Origin: Plutella xylostella
Lineage: Eukaryota > Arthropoda > Insecta > Lepidoptera > Plutellidae
NCBI RefSeq assembly: GCF_932276165.1
Contig: NC_064011.1
Span: 5,411,501-5,475,500 of the forward strand
Direction: 5' to 3'
Length of the DNA: 64,000 bases
Shown: piece by piece, positions 48,101 to 52,532 of the stretch
Layout: the number at the start of each line of letters is the position of its first letter
How positions within the stretch are numbered: the stretch's first letter is position 1
The notes under the pieces: model-generated
The model's input: only the letters and a program-made list of their open reading frames with translations
Databases searched by the model: none
What the model was told of the DNA's origin: nothing
Made by a program: the position numbers and the translations under genes

Positions 48101-50968
48101 TTGTCACCAATCACTTTTTCCAATTAATTTCGTCGTATTTTCGTCTTCGTCTTTAATGGCCGTCGTCCTGTGTGCTCATCACGCGTCGTTTTTTCTCATT
48201 TCCACGCTCGATCCCGGACGAGCCCCCAAAATTGTGGGACCAGGCGGTGGAAATGAAAACCAAACAGATTTAATCACTGAATCTCGTTTATTTTAGTTAA
48301 AACATCTTTTATAAAAATTTATGTTTGAGCACAACTCCATTTTTGCTAATCCTCCATTCATCGAGTCAAACTTCCTTCCATAGACAATCAATGCTTTCTT
48401 CCTTTCTTCACACACTCTGTTCATCCAAATAATAATAAATGATAATGTTCCATTCCTACATACATATATGTGCTGTGATACCTTAAGGGCCTTTCTCATA
48501 GTTGGCCGCCGCGTCATCGGTTTTTGCTGTGTCTTGTTATAATATTTAAGTAGAATTCTATTTTAAAATAGCTAAATAATTCAAATACATATGTTTTAAT
48601 AATTTGGTAACTTGCAGATAGAACCGAAAATGTGACACCCTATCCACCGGTCGAAAGTGAACCAGATGAACCAACAACTGAAAATGAACCAGATGTCACA
48701 GCAACTGAAAATGAACCAGATGTCACAACAACTGAAAATGAAACAGATAACCCAGCAACTGAAATTAAACCAGATGTCCCAACAGTTGAAAATGAACCAG
48801 ATGTCCCAACAGTTGAAAATGAACCAGATGTCACACCAGCTGCAAATGAAACAGATAACCCAGCAACTGAAAATGAACCAAATGTCCCAACCGCTGAAAA
48901 TGAACCAAATGTCCCAACAGCTGAATATGAACCAGGTGTCACAACAGCTGAAAATGAACCAGATGTCCCAACAGTTGAAAATGAACCGGATGTCCCAACA
49001 GCTGAAAATGAAATAGATGTCACACCGACTGCGAACGATAAAGATACGATCCCTGGTAATGGTACTGAAGGTAAGCTATATTATATTGAGCAGTTTTATT
49101 TTACCTGTCATCGGTAGTTATGTCCACTGATAAAATTCCACCCAGAAGGCCTAGCACGGGCCGCAAGACGCTCACGTCAAGGATGGGACCAAAGTTTTCC
49201 TTCGCTCTCAAAGCCGAGCGTTGTGAGAGAGCGCGACTCAAAACTCTTGCTCGTCTTGCCGTGCTAGGCCTTCTGTAAGTGACAGATATTTTTCTTCTTC
49301 AGTAAGCACCGAACCATCTCCTACTGATGATGCATTGGAGACGTATCCAGGAAATGAAAATACAATGACTCCAGCTTCATGTAAGTATCTGTCAAAAACT
49401 ATTATGTAGATTGATTTGATTGAACGATAGTATAAGAGCGGTGGTAGCTCAGTCGGGTAAGCGCCCGCTTCTCACGCCAGAGATGCGGGATCGAATACCG
49501 GCGCTAACGTACCAATGAGTTCTTTAAAAATAAGTACAATGTATACCATCGCTCTTACGGTGAAGGAAAACATCGTGAGGAAACCTGCATATCTAGATCT
49601 AGCACATCTAGATATGTGCAGTGGACCAGCGTGGTGGGAAATGGTCCAAGCTTAGGAAGGCAGTTTAGACCTTGGGGATATGCACAAAGGTTCCACTCAA
49701 GAGAGCCAGGTGCAGGAGCTACACCCCCACAGATAATAGAATAGAGTATACTCGTAGTGCCACAAACTTATCAGTTCCGGTGACAGCTCACGTAAATGTG
49801 TAATATTTCTTCATTCTCAAGATTTTAAATTTGCCAGTAGTTGTAATTCGCTTTTGAGGCTTCAATAAACCCATCTAATCTATAACAATATATAATTCAT
49901 TAGTAAATAATGAGATATGGATCAATTTAGTTCGCTCTCACCGGAACAGATAAGTTTGTCGCACTGTAGATTAATTTGAATGAACGATATTTTTTTGACA
50001 TTAGCGACACCTTTTACGAATTATAAAATAAATGAATGAGTAACTTTTATTTCAGTTTATCGTTTGCGGGGTAAAGAAAGATGCATAAGTAAGTTATAAT
50101 TAAATATTATAATGTAATGTAATGTATATGCGATAAAAACATAACATATTTAGTAAGACTAGTGTAACACTAGTTTCTCAAGTGAATGCATCATCATAAG
50201 CATTATAATATATTATCCTCTGCAAATGGTCTACCACCACCAAAGCAATGCTTAAGCAGCGTCGCTCACTTGTCAAATCTGCCGTAATTTACTTGTGGTG
50301 GTACGGGAACTGGTCATAAGCCAAGTGTGAATCTGCCTTATAAGGTTTCATACATTTACCATCCGTCATACACGTATTTTTTCTGTTTAGAACGCGAACG
50401 ACGTCGAGGAGAGTTATTGTTTACTAAAAAGCCAAACTCACGGAGATGGAAAGGACCCAAACAAAAAGGTATTTACAATAGATATTAACCGAATAGGATT
50501 CGAATACGGCTACTTCAATAAATGCGTCAGTGTTTGGTAAGAAATCACATTTTAACCGCATCTGTGCCGGAACTGAAGCAACACTGATATGTGCGAATAG
50601 GCCTTAAAGCCAGGGTTACATTAGAGCTAAATGTAAACCACGTTCATATAAATGTATGTAACCGATTGCAGTCCAAGCAAGCTTGTGCTGAGAGAGTTTT
50701 CGGGTAAGTGGGCAACCCGACTGTCAGATGTTTTCAAGCAGCCCGAAGGCCTCTGACTAGGCTTAACGACTGCTGCCGAAGCAGCAACCGAGACCCACGG
50801 CTTAACGTGCCGTCCGAAGCACGGAAGCGTCCAGAAAAGAACCACTTGAAATCAGTCACCCATCTAATGGTATCCAACTGATTGTATACATTTATATAAT
50901 TATTTGTAAAATTTACAGGTAAACGAGTGAAAATAAAAATAATTCAAGGAAACGTAAAAAAACTATGA
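15144..50968 (+). CDS. Gene B: secreted micro-exon protein with acidic repeat and basic tail
   Basis: Twelve exons with AG/GT borders: 15144-15179, 15846-15888, 15998-16021, 16302-16322, 20016-20051, 31609-31938, 34578-34589, 48618-49070, 49303-49380, 50056-50088, 50391-50468, 50919-50968. They total 1194 nt, in frame from ATG to TGA (397 residues). The first junction is phase 0, all ten others phase 1. Residues 1-20 or so form a signal peptide, so secretion is likely. Then come short exons, a Lys/Arg/Pro/Thr-rich block, an acidic 9-residue repeat and a basic C-terminus. Introns are filled with transposons. I do not recognise the family. Gene A is a partial tandem paralogue. The layout resembles micro-exon genes of other animals, which encode secreted proteins. 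Unseen exons in TE-rich introns are possible. Confidence 0.7.
15846..15888 (+). CDS. Gene B exon 2: signal-peptide second half
   Basis: Acceptor GTTCCTTTTCAG, donor GTAAGT. In phase 0 it reads FLLWICPMYSHGYS plus one base, changing the gene from phase 0 to phase 1. The core LVP+FLLWIC followed by polar residues is a typical secretion signal. Confidence 0.65.
15998..16021 (+). CDS. Gene B exon 3, 24 nt
   Basis: Acceptor TTGTTTACAG, donor GTAGGT; phase 1-1, reading SVQDNRK with split codons at both ends. Confidence 0.6.
16302..16322 (+). CDS. Gene B exon 4, 21 nt
   Basis: Acceptor ATTTTTTCCAG, donor GTAAGA; phase 1-1, reading IFLQHW with split codons at both ends. Confidence 0.6.
16410..18610. 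repeat. Large fold-back around a hAT-like element
   Basis: About 16410-16980 reappears in inverted orientation at about 18190-18610 (shared marker TGCACAAAAGAAAACAC near 16755 and its complement near 18385). The left arm lies outside, and the right arm inside, the element 17174-18766. The left arm also contains a palindromic MITE at about 16527-16672 that the right arm lacks. Confidence 0.75.
16527..16672. mobile_element. Palindromic MITE, family P
   Basis: Terminal inverted sequences CCCTGTAGCACGGG and CCCCGTACTAGCCC enclose a further imperfect palindrome with AAAAGTTCTCCGTCGCGCTC. The inverted partner arm at 18190-18610 shows the uninterrupted sequence. Relatives: 49147-49275, 54354-54490, 56636-56763, about 59440-59540, 61043-61165, 62965-63100. 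Confidence 0.7.
17174..18766. mobile_element. hAT-like DNA transposon, non-autonomous
   Basis: Inverted ends CAAGGGCGTACCCAGG and CCTGGGTACGCCCTTG are flanked by the 8-bp duplication ATAGGTAA (17166-17173, 18767-18774). Just inside both ends is a poly-G/poly-C-rich segment. 1593 bp, no transposase frame. An 8-bp duplication is typical of hAT. Confidence 0.8.
19000..19229 (-). pseudogene. Retroelement RT C-terminal fragment
   Basis: The minus-strand frame contains FVPLALETTGIWSHDG and FLMQRISLAVQRGNAASALG, a C-terminal signature seen in RT-encoding retroelements of many animals. The rest of the element is missing. Confidence 0.6.
19365..19562 (+). mobile_element. Helitron-like non-autonomous repeat
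   Basis: Starts with TATAATATTATAAATGCGAAAG, contains CTACTGAACGGATTTG and TAGGCTACTTTTTATCCC, and ends in GCGAAGCGAAGCTCGCGG. The layout is that of a common insect repeat, and a second copy lies at 53190-53384. Assignment to Helitrons is from memory of the family. Confidence 0.5.
19660..19930 (-). repeat. Interspersed repeat, copy 1
   Basis: About 250 bp from GATAGATAAGTTATTTATTT to GAGTGGGAGTGGAG is repeated at 43313-43562, where it interrupts a LINE RT. Confidence 0.7.
20016..20051 (+). CDS. Gene B exon 5, 36 nt
   Basis: Acceptor ATGTGTTTACAG, donor GTAAGC; phase 1-1, reading STTTEINYLNL with split codons at both ends. It is the last exon before the DIRS insertion. Confidence 0.6.
20293..20512 (+). 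repeat. DIRS left inverted terminal repeat
   Basis: Complementary to about 30056-30275, including GTCCGCTAGAGGGCGC and the AAATCGCGTCGAATAAAGC block at the outer end. Confidence 0.8.
20595..21091 (+). pseudogene. DIRS gag-like 5' region with possible intron
   Basis: ATG at 20595 opens a Lys/Arg-rich start (MGRKRKKRIEGG). A small deletion near 20655 shifts the frame, after which the sequence reads YEDRLAYGHRRRQDRS and SDLNSQNGENY. A GTATGT at 20752 and an AG at 20875 would splice in phase 1 to VPELRNEPHMDSPTFYDWED. The Gypsy element cuts the frame at 21091. Confidence 0.55.
21092..21196 (-). repeat. 3' LTR, 105 bp
   Basis: Identical to 25423-25527; plus-strand ends TGATATAAATG and GCGTAGCA. 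Confidence 0.85.
21260..23390 (-). CDS. Gypsy RNase H and integrase (second half of pol)
   Basis: Continues pol in another frame: LVLTVDAGPAGLGAVLAQRD and FTLRTDHRPLLTIFG (RNase H); then an HHCC zinc motif (HTGHFGINK, CEAC); then the integrase core with its three acidic residues in LDYMTIGQ, CLVSDNDPK and NGQAENSVK. The C-terminus is Pro/Glu/Asn-rich. There is no env-like frame before the 3' LTR. Confidence 0.85.
23350..25384 (-). CDS. Gypsy gag-protease-RT polyprotein
   Basis: From an ATG at 25384 (MSGAIGHISVFDHNS) the minus strand encodes a gag capsid region (FLSRLKQYLKLNDI; LRDRFVLGMSMG), two CCHC-type knuckles (CSACGLKSHTADKC; CQQCGERGHLKKVC), an aspartic protease (MELDSGSGASII, with DSG as the active site), then RT with YSKIDLSNAYNQF and WYDDICVTG. 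The open frame extends upstream through the LTR, but the ATG after the LTR is the likely start. The frame ends early near 23350 because of a small deletion after the VKRFF segment. Confidence 0.85.
25423..25527 (-). repeat. 5' LTR, 105 bp
   Basis: Identical to 21092-21196; on the minus strand it begins TGCTACGC and ends TTATATCA. Confidence 0.85.
25528..26048 (+). pseudogene. RTE-like LINE 3' fragment
   Basis: Reads LVPTLMYGSESWVWQKKHES, then after a frame change near 25650 MLGVTLNDRLRNSFI, GMLRWFGHVERMNDERV and AQWKSVISAYPSGIRA with a stop. It starts exactly at the LTR edge and ends where DIRS RNase H resumes. Confidence 0.8.
26049..26426 (+). pseudogene. DIRS RNase H-region fragment
   Basis: The frame contains QPEVDLFASRNNAKCSRFVS, WTELNFYAFPPFPIILKTL and EGILVFPEWPTQTWYP, the C-terminal RT/RNase H region of DIRS-group elements. 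RT itself is missing upstream. Confidence 0.75.
27605..29004 (-). mobile_element. Retroposed repeat interrupted by a hAT element
   Basis: About 410 bp, split by 27811-28800, flanked by the 12-bp duplication GTTATAAGTTAT (27593-27604, 29005-29016). It carries GGGCAACCCGACTGTCAGA and CTTAACGTGCCGTCCGAAGC. Further copies: 33210-33475 and 50678-50877. The (CAT)n end at 27605 suggests a tail on the minus strand. Confidence 0.75.
27811..28800. mobile_element. hAT-type non-autonomous element
   Basis: Ends CAGCTATACTCAAAC and GGTTGAGTACCAATG match the hAT pattern, with the 8-bp duplication GACTAGGC (27803-27810, 28801-28808). Subterminal GCGGCCCGC motifs are present at both ends. The interior is an imperfect fold-back (about 27967-28115 against 28470-28605). 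No transposase. Confidence 0.85.
29641..29752. repeat. DIRS internal complementary region
   Basis: A 112-bp imperfect palindrome bounded by ATAAATCGCGTCGAATAAAG and its complement. The left half is complementary to the left outer end of the element (GCTTCGCAG form), the right half to the right outer end (GCTGCTCGCATAATTATGG form). Confidence 0.75.
30056..30275 (+). repeat. DIRS right inverted terminal repeat
   Basis: Complement of 20293-20512; the element continues past it to the junction at about 30317. Confidence 0.8.
30400..31154 (+). mobile_element. LINE C-terminal fragment with (ATTCT)n tail
   Basis: An open frame of about 150 codons reads FIVQKKCLRAIYGKKQTDSC, MTLVSMYILEAAIHV and VKVYNCIPHEIKQLP-like text (actual IKVYNCIPHEIKQLP), the C-terminal region after RT in Jockey/CR1-like LINEs. 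It ends with GAATAAATGA and several TTCTA units. Flanking AATA (30396-30399, 31155-31158) and the uninterrupted relative at about 53860 show the insertion point. Confidence 0.75.
31609..31938 (+). CDS. Gene B exon 6: Arg/Lys/Pro/Thr-rich block
   Basis: Acceptor TTTCTAAATTAG, donor GTAAAT, 330 nt, phase 1-1. The first half is RWRPRYPFGRRPRRPKRP followed by several RPRPPK hexamers; the second half is Thr/Lys-rich (TPKTKKTTKGTTKRL, KESTKEPTKGSTKRP). There are no hydrophobic segments. The 18-nt unit repeat makes the first half prone to length change. Confidence 0.65.
31939..33205. other. Gene B intron, nothing recognised
   Basis: AT-rich sequence with no clear transposon signature or splice-competent exon found by eye. 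A strong-looking donor GTAAGT at about 32653 has no matching acceptor giving a multiple of three. Confidence 0.4.
33210..33475 (-). repeat. Partial copy of the 27605-29004 retroposed repeat
   Basis: Shares GTGGGCAACCCGAC, AAGCAGCAACCGGGACCCAC and TCAGTGATCAGTTACGAT with it, uninterrupted by the hAT element. Confidence 0.7.
33997..34256 (+). mobile_element. tRNA-derived SINE, family 2, tail type a
   Basis: tRNA-like head (CGAATGGCGTAGTGGTTAGT; B box CCGGGTTCGATTCCCGG), a body with GGCCCGCCCCCTATTAC, and a (GT)n-rich end. The 12-bp target duplication TCGAGTTCAGGA lies at 33985-33996 and 34257-34268. Confidence 0.85.
34578..34589 (+). CDS. Gene B exon 7, 12 nt
   Basis: GACCTCGTAAAG between acceptor TTTCTTTATTTCAG and donor GTAAAG, phase 1-1, reading Pro-Arg-Lys plus split codons. 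The polypyrimidine tract is strong, but a 12-nt exon in a large intron needs transcript support. Confidence 0.45.
34614..35154. mobile_element. MITE with about 75-bp inverted ends
   Basis: TACAATGTGTTTTTTCTCGA and AACGAGTGATTTCATCGAG at the left are mirrored at the right (CTCGATGAAATCACTCG, AACACATTGTA). 541 bp, non-coding, TA at the borders as in Tc1/mariner-type MITEs. It begins 25 bp after exon 7. Confidence 0.75.
35430..36070. repeat. Diverged tandem repeat block, left part
   Basis: Units of roughly 370 bp share GGTGAATTGATCTCCC, TGACATTTGACCATTTT and AAAACATGAAAA, and often contain AAAATGGCGG. The same units continue at 38540-39390; the LINE 36085-38535 sits between. Confidence 0.65.
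36085..38535 (-). mobile_element. Jockey-like LINE, 5'-truncated, RT nearly complete
   Basis: Minus-strand element with one long RT frame, a C-terminal part in another frame (36422-36694), and an (AAATA)n-type tail at its 3' end (36100-36120 on the plus strand). It lies inside the 35.4-39.4 kb tandem repeat. The endonuclease part is missing. Confidence 0.85.
36580..38529 (-). CDS. LINE reverse transcriptase, 649 codons
   Basis: Pre-RT region APVRPVKLKHRPTPWLTD, then RT blocks EYRPISILPFLSKILESVVH, VDFSNAFNAVDHDLL (first Asp), TAGVPQGGILSPLLF and HLYADDLQIYSH (YADD with both Asp), followed by VNPKKCQSIIVGS. All catalytic residues are present. The frame runs into a shift near 36690, after which FDFLSDTHTRHLRSS and LWNNLPENIRKAPSR, the usual C-terminus, are in another frame. 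Probably inactive. Confidence 0.85.
   Translation of the reverse strand: MDVERLRLDASLVQWSDMQDLPSVDDKVAFLCSNILHIFDKHAPVRPVKLKHRPTPWLTDTVRKAMAHRDRLFRRFKRHRTDENWSVCKAARNRCNKLCRNAKRRYILEQIELSSPAGIWKFLRTLGVGKPPSQDVQIPFDINDLNLHFTSVPSLDPLTKGVSLNIIRNTIIPTPDIDAFEFSPASRDEIKKIILSLKSKAVGHDNIGRIMVTTLLDILLPAITHIVNHSLSTGQFPNLWLKAYVLPLPKVLAPSAPNEYRPISILPFLSKILESVVHRQMTTFLTKSRLLNRFQSGFRSGHSTTTALLKVTEDIRCAMEDRRVTVLVLVDFSNAFNAVDHDLLLAVLECHKISVPAVSWFSSYLRGRQQAIRNGPSVVSDWADLTAGVPQGGILSPLLFSTFINFVTSNLHCSYHLYADDLQIYSHVKIDDLDAGIAAVNGDLSEILRWSQYFGISVNPKKCQSIIVGSSRLLSCLDYTTVPPVQFDGRVIPFSPTVNDLGLIIDEHLSWGPQLDKVSRKVYASLHSLLRLKNFLPQHTKLALVNSLLLPILDYADVCYLDLTEVLLNKLERLLNTCIRFVFGLRKYDHVSQYRSQLKWLPIRDRRNLRILCLLFSVLHEPNTPTLNPCSIFFLTLTHVISVPPIIIF
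38540..39390. repeat. Diverged tandem repeat block, right part
   Basis: Continuation of the 35430-36070 repeats with TTGTATGGCGCATTTGTGTAG, GGGAAAATTTAGAGATTTTC and TTTCCCTAAAAACATG recurring. Confidence 0.65.
39405..39840. repeat. Array of spaced GAGCCGAGCGAAGCGAGGC motifs
   Basis: Eight copies of a 19-bp motif, some with a single change, near 39411, 39459, 39517, 39571, 39625, 39713, 39766 and 39826, separated by 30-70 bp of unrelated A-rich sequence. The complementary motif recurs at about 61530-61680 inside gene C. Confidence 0.75.
40166..40740 (-). pseudogene. RTE-like LINE RT fragment
   Basis: The minus strand reads IMAESLQELNWMLSGLNAAS and VGLGMNLDKTKVM, the post-catalytic RT block, preceded in broken frames by NEKAFDSIET-like text (first Asp block). 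Several stops interrupt it. Confidence 0.7.
40753..41420 (-). pseudogene. LINE C-terminal domain with a C2H2 finger
   Basis: The minus-strand frame reads LYSTETWCLYRNHIRTLDRF, LRSIIKIRWSDRVRNTEVLR, RRQLRWCGHVTRMAQERVAK and ends in CPHCARGFAAKIGYISHLRA, a single zinc-finger-like motif. This C-terminus is typical of a LINE group common in invertebrates. RT upstream is missing. Confidence 0.8.
41751..42030 (-). pseudogene. RTE-like LINE C-terminal fragment
   Basis: The minus strand reads MKSHRLSWFGHVRTRYDN, RKRGRPRKTWLDCVEEDM and RVKWRDMTHKADPK with a stop. It is only the extreme C-terminus of such an element. Confidence 0.75.
42148..42480 (-). pseudogene. Jockey/CR1-like LINE C-terminus
   Basis: The minus-strand frame reads IERVQRKFLRTVHHRC and RYNLPTLKSRRIVFG, text found after RT in Jockey-like LINEs. 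It may belong with the RT at 43140-44240, separated from it by 42490-43139. Confidence 0.65.
42490..43139 (+). mobile_element. Retroelement 3' end with (CTTT)n tail
   Basis: Ends CAAATAAATGTATCTTTCTT followed by several TTTC units. The segment with GCTGAAAACCAGCGCTGTG recurs near 54766. It lies between two parts of a minus-strand LINE. Confidence 0.55.
43140..44240 (-). pseudogene. LINE reverse transcriptase fragment
   Basis: Minus-strand blocks: VDAVYIDFRKAFEKVNHELL (first Asp), RWFASYIDKRSQRVV, TSGVPQGSILGRLLFILFIN. Frames change near 43900. A 250-bp repeat (43313-43562) is inserted in it. Confidence 0.75.
43313..43562 (-). repeat. Interspersed repeat, copy 2
   Basis: Second copy of 19660-19930; here it interrupts the LINE RT fragment. 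Confidence 0.7.
44990..45212. mobile_element. MITE with about 55-bp inverted ends
   Basis: TAGGTACGGTCGCCTGCGCC and TAAAAGTATACAGG at the left are mirrored at 45155-45212. The arms continue through GGAGTTTTTAAAATAGCGATC-type sequence; about 220 bp, non-coding. Confidence 0.8.
45521..46525 (+). mobile_element. tRNA-derived SINE, family 2, tail type b, split by an insertion
   Basis: Same tRNA-like head as 33997-34256, but the 3' part differs (TCAGCTGTCCGACACC, GGTCGGATGGCCGTGTGTGA). The element at 45700-46448 splits it. Intact copies on the minus strand at 55673-55914 and 58254-58497 show the unsplit form. Confidence 0.85.
45700..46448. mobile_element. Non-autonomous element with 10-bp target duplication (Mutator-like?)
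   Basis: Flanked by GTCCGACACC at 45690-45699 and 46449-46458. Ends begin GGTTC and end GAACC, and many AAACGAG/CTCGTTT motifs fill the subterminal regions. The centre has a run of GGAGCG/AAGCG motifs. Long duplications of 9-10 bp fit Mutator-like elements; the superfamily is a guess. Confidence 0.7.
46667..48460 (-). mobile_element. Short LTR retrotransposon with tRNA-Pro-type primer site
   Basis: LTRs of 228 bp at 46667-46894 and 48233-48460 with TG...CA ends and the 4-bp duplication TACA. On the minus strand the 5' LTR is followed by TGGGGGCTCGTCCGGGAT, an 18-nt match to the complement of the tRNA-Pro 3' end as used by several retroviruses. The 1.3-kb interior keeps gag and a small pol piece only, so it is non-autonomous. 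Confidence 0.85.
47053..48057 (-). CDS. gag with a fused pol remnant in the short LTR element
   Basis: The 334-codon minus-strand frame starts MTTQTRNDGRSNAML. It includes a capsid-like region (ARQSLVGTAQLWLRSEE, TFEELNAALQNEFPDE), an acidic His/Glu stretch, then DDIPVAQRLTRLSSMEQKL and EEWLRESIIEE-like text (actual VVEWLRESIIEECYS), which is the leader of Gypsy RT. It ends in a Lys/Arg-rich low-complexity run. Protease, RT core and integrase have been deleted without breaking the frame. Confidence 0.7.
   Translation of the reverse strand: MTTQTRNDGRSNAMLGSMVSNDKFCGITKFSGEDKTYSSAKWAADIKDNAEIFGWSARQKLIVARQSLVGTAQLWLRSEETYKTFEELNAALQNEFPDELNSKEMHGHRHRYPEEENDNHRHNSCEEEPEEQSDSQEMSMSNSFEDDVNKQSLHNEKEKLVKNCKKSVNMLIDNGNDVNLIVDDVYIVKSDDEMKTMRPEPIDMKANLKDDIPVAQRLTRLSSMEQKLAEEEVVEWLRESIIEECYSAHSSPLVSVTRRKTRKMIKFINQVIPRRRRIRRRVTRVRRKIRREAMHEIKKMKRKRDQKMIRKKIRRKKRKEVILGERKIKVMMNE
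48618..49070 (+). CDS. Gene B exon 8: acidic 9-residue repeat
   Basis: Acceptor GTAACTTGCAG, donor GTAAGC, 453 nt, phase 1-1. It encodes about 13 copies of a 9-residue unit with consensus ENEPDVPTV (27 nt), with variants NETDNPAT and EYEPGVTTA. It is strongly acidic, with few Lys/Arg, many Thr/Pro, and no Cys. The repeat probably grew by slippage or unequal exchange. Thr-rich units could be O-glycosylated (inference). Confidence 0.75.
49147..49275. mobile_element. Palindromic MITE, family P (gene B intron)
   Basis: Ends AGAAGGCCTAGCACGG and CCGTGCTAGGCCTTCT are exact complements. Confidence 0.75.
49303..49380 (+). CDS. Gene B exon 9, 78 nt, acidic
   Basis: Acceptor ATTTTTCTTCTTCAG, donor GTAAGT, phase 1-1, reading STEPSPTDDALETYPGNENT and further Met/Thr/Pro/Ala residues. 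Confidence 0.7.
49436..49747 (+). mobile_element. tRNA-derived SINE, family 1 (gene B intron)
   Basis: Head, body and tail as in 1244-1576. AGTATA occurs at both flanks as a probable short target duplication. Confidence 0.8.
49755..49968 (+). mobile_element. MITE, family Q, copy 1
   Basis: Inverted ends GTGCCACAAACTTATC and GATAAGTTTGTCGCAC, TA borders, 214 bp. Inside is AATAAA at 49864-49869, in sense with gene B but intronic. The second copy is at 55290-55504 in opposite orientation. Confidence 0.75.
50056..50088 (+). CDS. Gene B exon 10, 33 nt
   Basis: Acceptor CTTTTATTTCAG, donor GTAAGT, phase 1-1, reading YRLRGKERCI. It begins the basic C-terminal part and has the only Cys downstream of the signal peptide that I noticed. 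Confidence 0.65.
   Translation, partial: FIVCGVKKDA
50391..50468 (+). CDS. Gene B exon 11, 78 nt, basic
   Basis: Acceptor TTTTTTCTGTTTAG, donor GTATTT, phase 1-1, reading RERRRGELLFTKKPNSRRW and GPKQK. Homologous to gene A exons 126-197 and 2267-2338 with two extra codons near the start. Confidence 0.7.
50678..50877 (-). repeat. Partial copy of the 27605-29004 retroposed repeat
   Basis: Shares the GGGCAACCCGACTGTCAGA and CTTAACGTGCCGTCCGAAGC blocks; lies in the last intron of gene B. Confidence 0.7.
50919..50968 (+). CDS. Gene B exon 12: terminal, basic
   Basis: Acceptor TAAAATTTACAG; two bases of a split codon, then KRVKIKIIQGNVKKL and TGA. AATAAA follows at 50978-50983, 10 nt after the stop. 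Confidence 0.65.
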
Positions 50969-51229
50969 TGAGAACTTAATAAAATGACCAACGTAATAAA
51001 AAATATGCATCATGTTTTATCATTTAAACACTCCCTTAGCACGGCTTATTAGATACTTAGCTTATTAATAACATTAACAATCATGAAACTACTTTAAATT
51101 ACGTTTAATAAGGTTAGATAAATAATTATAGGTATGTGGATGTGGTACTTATTCTAAAATAACTTAAAATACTGTTTAATTATATAATAAGACTTGTGTG
51201 ACACTCGTTTCTCAAGTGAATGCACCATC

Positions 51230-51320
51230 ATTATCATCATCAGCCAATAATAACCCACTGCTGGACATAGGCCTCTCCCAAGGAGCGCCACAACATTCGC
51301 TCCTCGGCTTTCCTCAGTCC
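51230..51320 (-). repeat. RTE-like LINE 3' end fragment
   Basis: Same sequence as the 3' end at 6002-6090 (CACTGCTGGACATAGGCCTC, CCCAAGGAGCGCCACAACA). Confidence 0.7.
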
Positions 51321-51846
51321 AGTGAGAAAAGCAACAAATTACTCCTAAACTAAAAAAACTAACCCGTACTAGAGGCCGTGATGACAGGAGAAAACGTAAA
51401 CTTTTTTCGTTTTCATAAAATAACAAAACCCGTACTACTAGAGGCCCGTTAGCTCGGTATGCGTATTGTCGAGTGTTTAAAAGTTTATTTTTTGAAGGCA
51501 TTATATTTCATGAAGGCAGCGGTATCTACTTATTACAGTCTAATTAGTAATCCGGCGGAATTCTGACAGATATAAATTTTTGACATGTCAGAGATCACAA
51601 ACCTTTTTTCAATACGAGCCTGAACATCAGTTGTATCCGGTCAATTTTCTATATTATATTTTTAAATATTTAGAATGAGGGTCTTTACGTCAGGCGCAAA
51701 AGAACCACGAGGACGCTTCTTTCTGGGAGAGAGAAAGTCTGACTCTTGTGCTCTGTCAGATGGGGCCGCTTCCCGGGAAGGGCCAGGTTGTGGCTCCATA
51801 ACGTTTATAAAAATCAACAAACGATCACAACGCGAAAGGTCAACAA

Positions 51847-52530
51847 TAAAAAACCGGCCAAGTGCCAGTTGGACTCGCGCACTGAGGGTTCCGTACAAGT
51901 CTACTTGCCTGAGATATTTTTCCTTTTAATTTCATCATTATGTACATCTACTTATTCAAAATATTAGTTTGATATCTTTAACCGTTTCTGAGAAAAAGGG
52001 TGGTGACAGACAGACGGACAACAATAAGGGTTCCTTTTTAACCGACTTCAAAAAAAGGAGGAGGTTCTCAATTCGTCGGGATATTTTTTTTATTTTTTAT
52101 ATATTTTTTTATGTATGTTCACCGATAACTCCGCCGTTTATGAACCGATTTTGAAAATTCTTTTTTTGTTGTATTGGGTTGAGCTTCCAGGTGGTCCCAT
52201 TTTTTTTCAGAATTTTATCTCACCCCTAAGGGTGGGTAAAGGGGTAAAAACAGGGTATGAATTTCCATTTTGGACACATATTAACCGATTCTAATGAAAT
52301 TAAGAACGTAAATATAGTTCTTATAACAATAAAATATGATGGTGACCTTGAGCTGATCTGATGATGGAAACGGAAGGCAGTCAAGGGAACTCCTCAACGG
52401 TATATAGCAACTACCTCGTGTTTAGGCTTGAATGATTCGTATTGATTAGTAGGACTTTTTGGTATCATTTGCATCTTACTTTTGATTAAAAATTATTGCA
52501 AATAAACTAAAAACTATAAAATAAAATAAT
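51847..52530 (+). repeat. Composite interspersed repeats
   Basis: Includes AACCGGCCAAGTGCCAGTTG (51850), the CCGTTTCTGAGAAAAAGG segment shared with 12450, and ACCGACTTCAAAAAAAGGAG (52041). These are fragments of widespread unclassified lepidopteran repeats; there is no coding sequence. Confidence 0.5.
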
Positions 52531-52532
52531 AA

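Noticed and set aside
48640..49023. Ser/Gly/Val-rich minus-strand frame and Met/Gln-rich plus frame
   Set aside because: Both are shadows of the 27-nt repeat in gene B exon 8.
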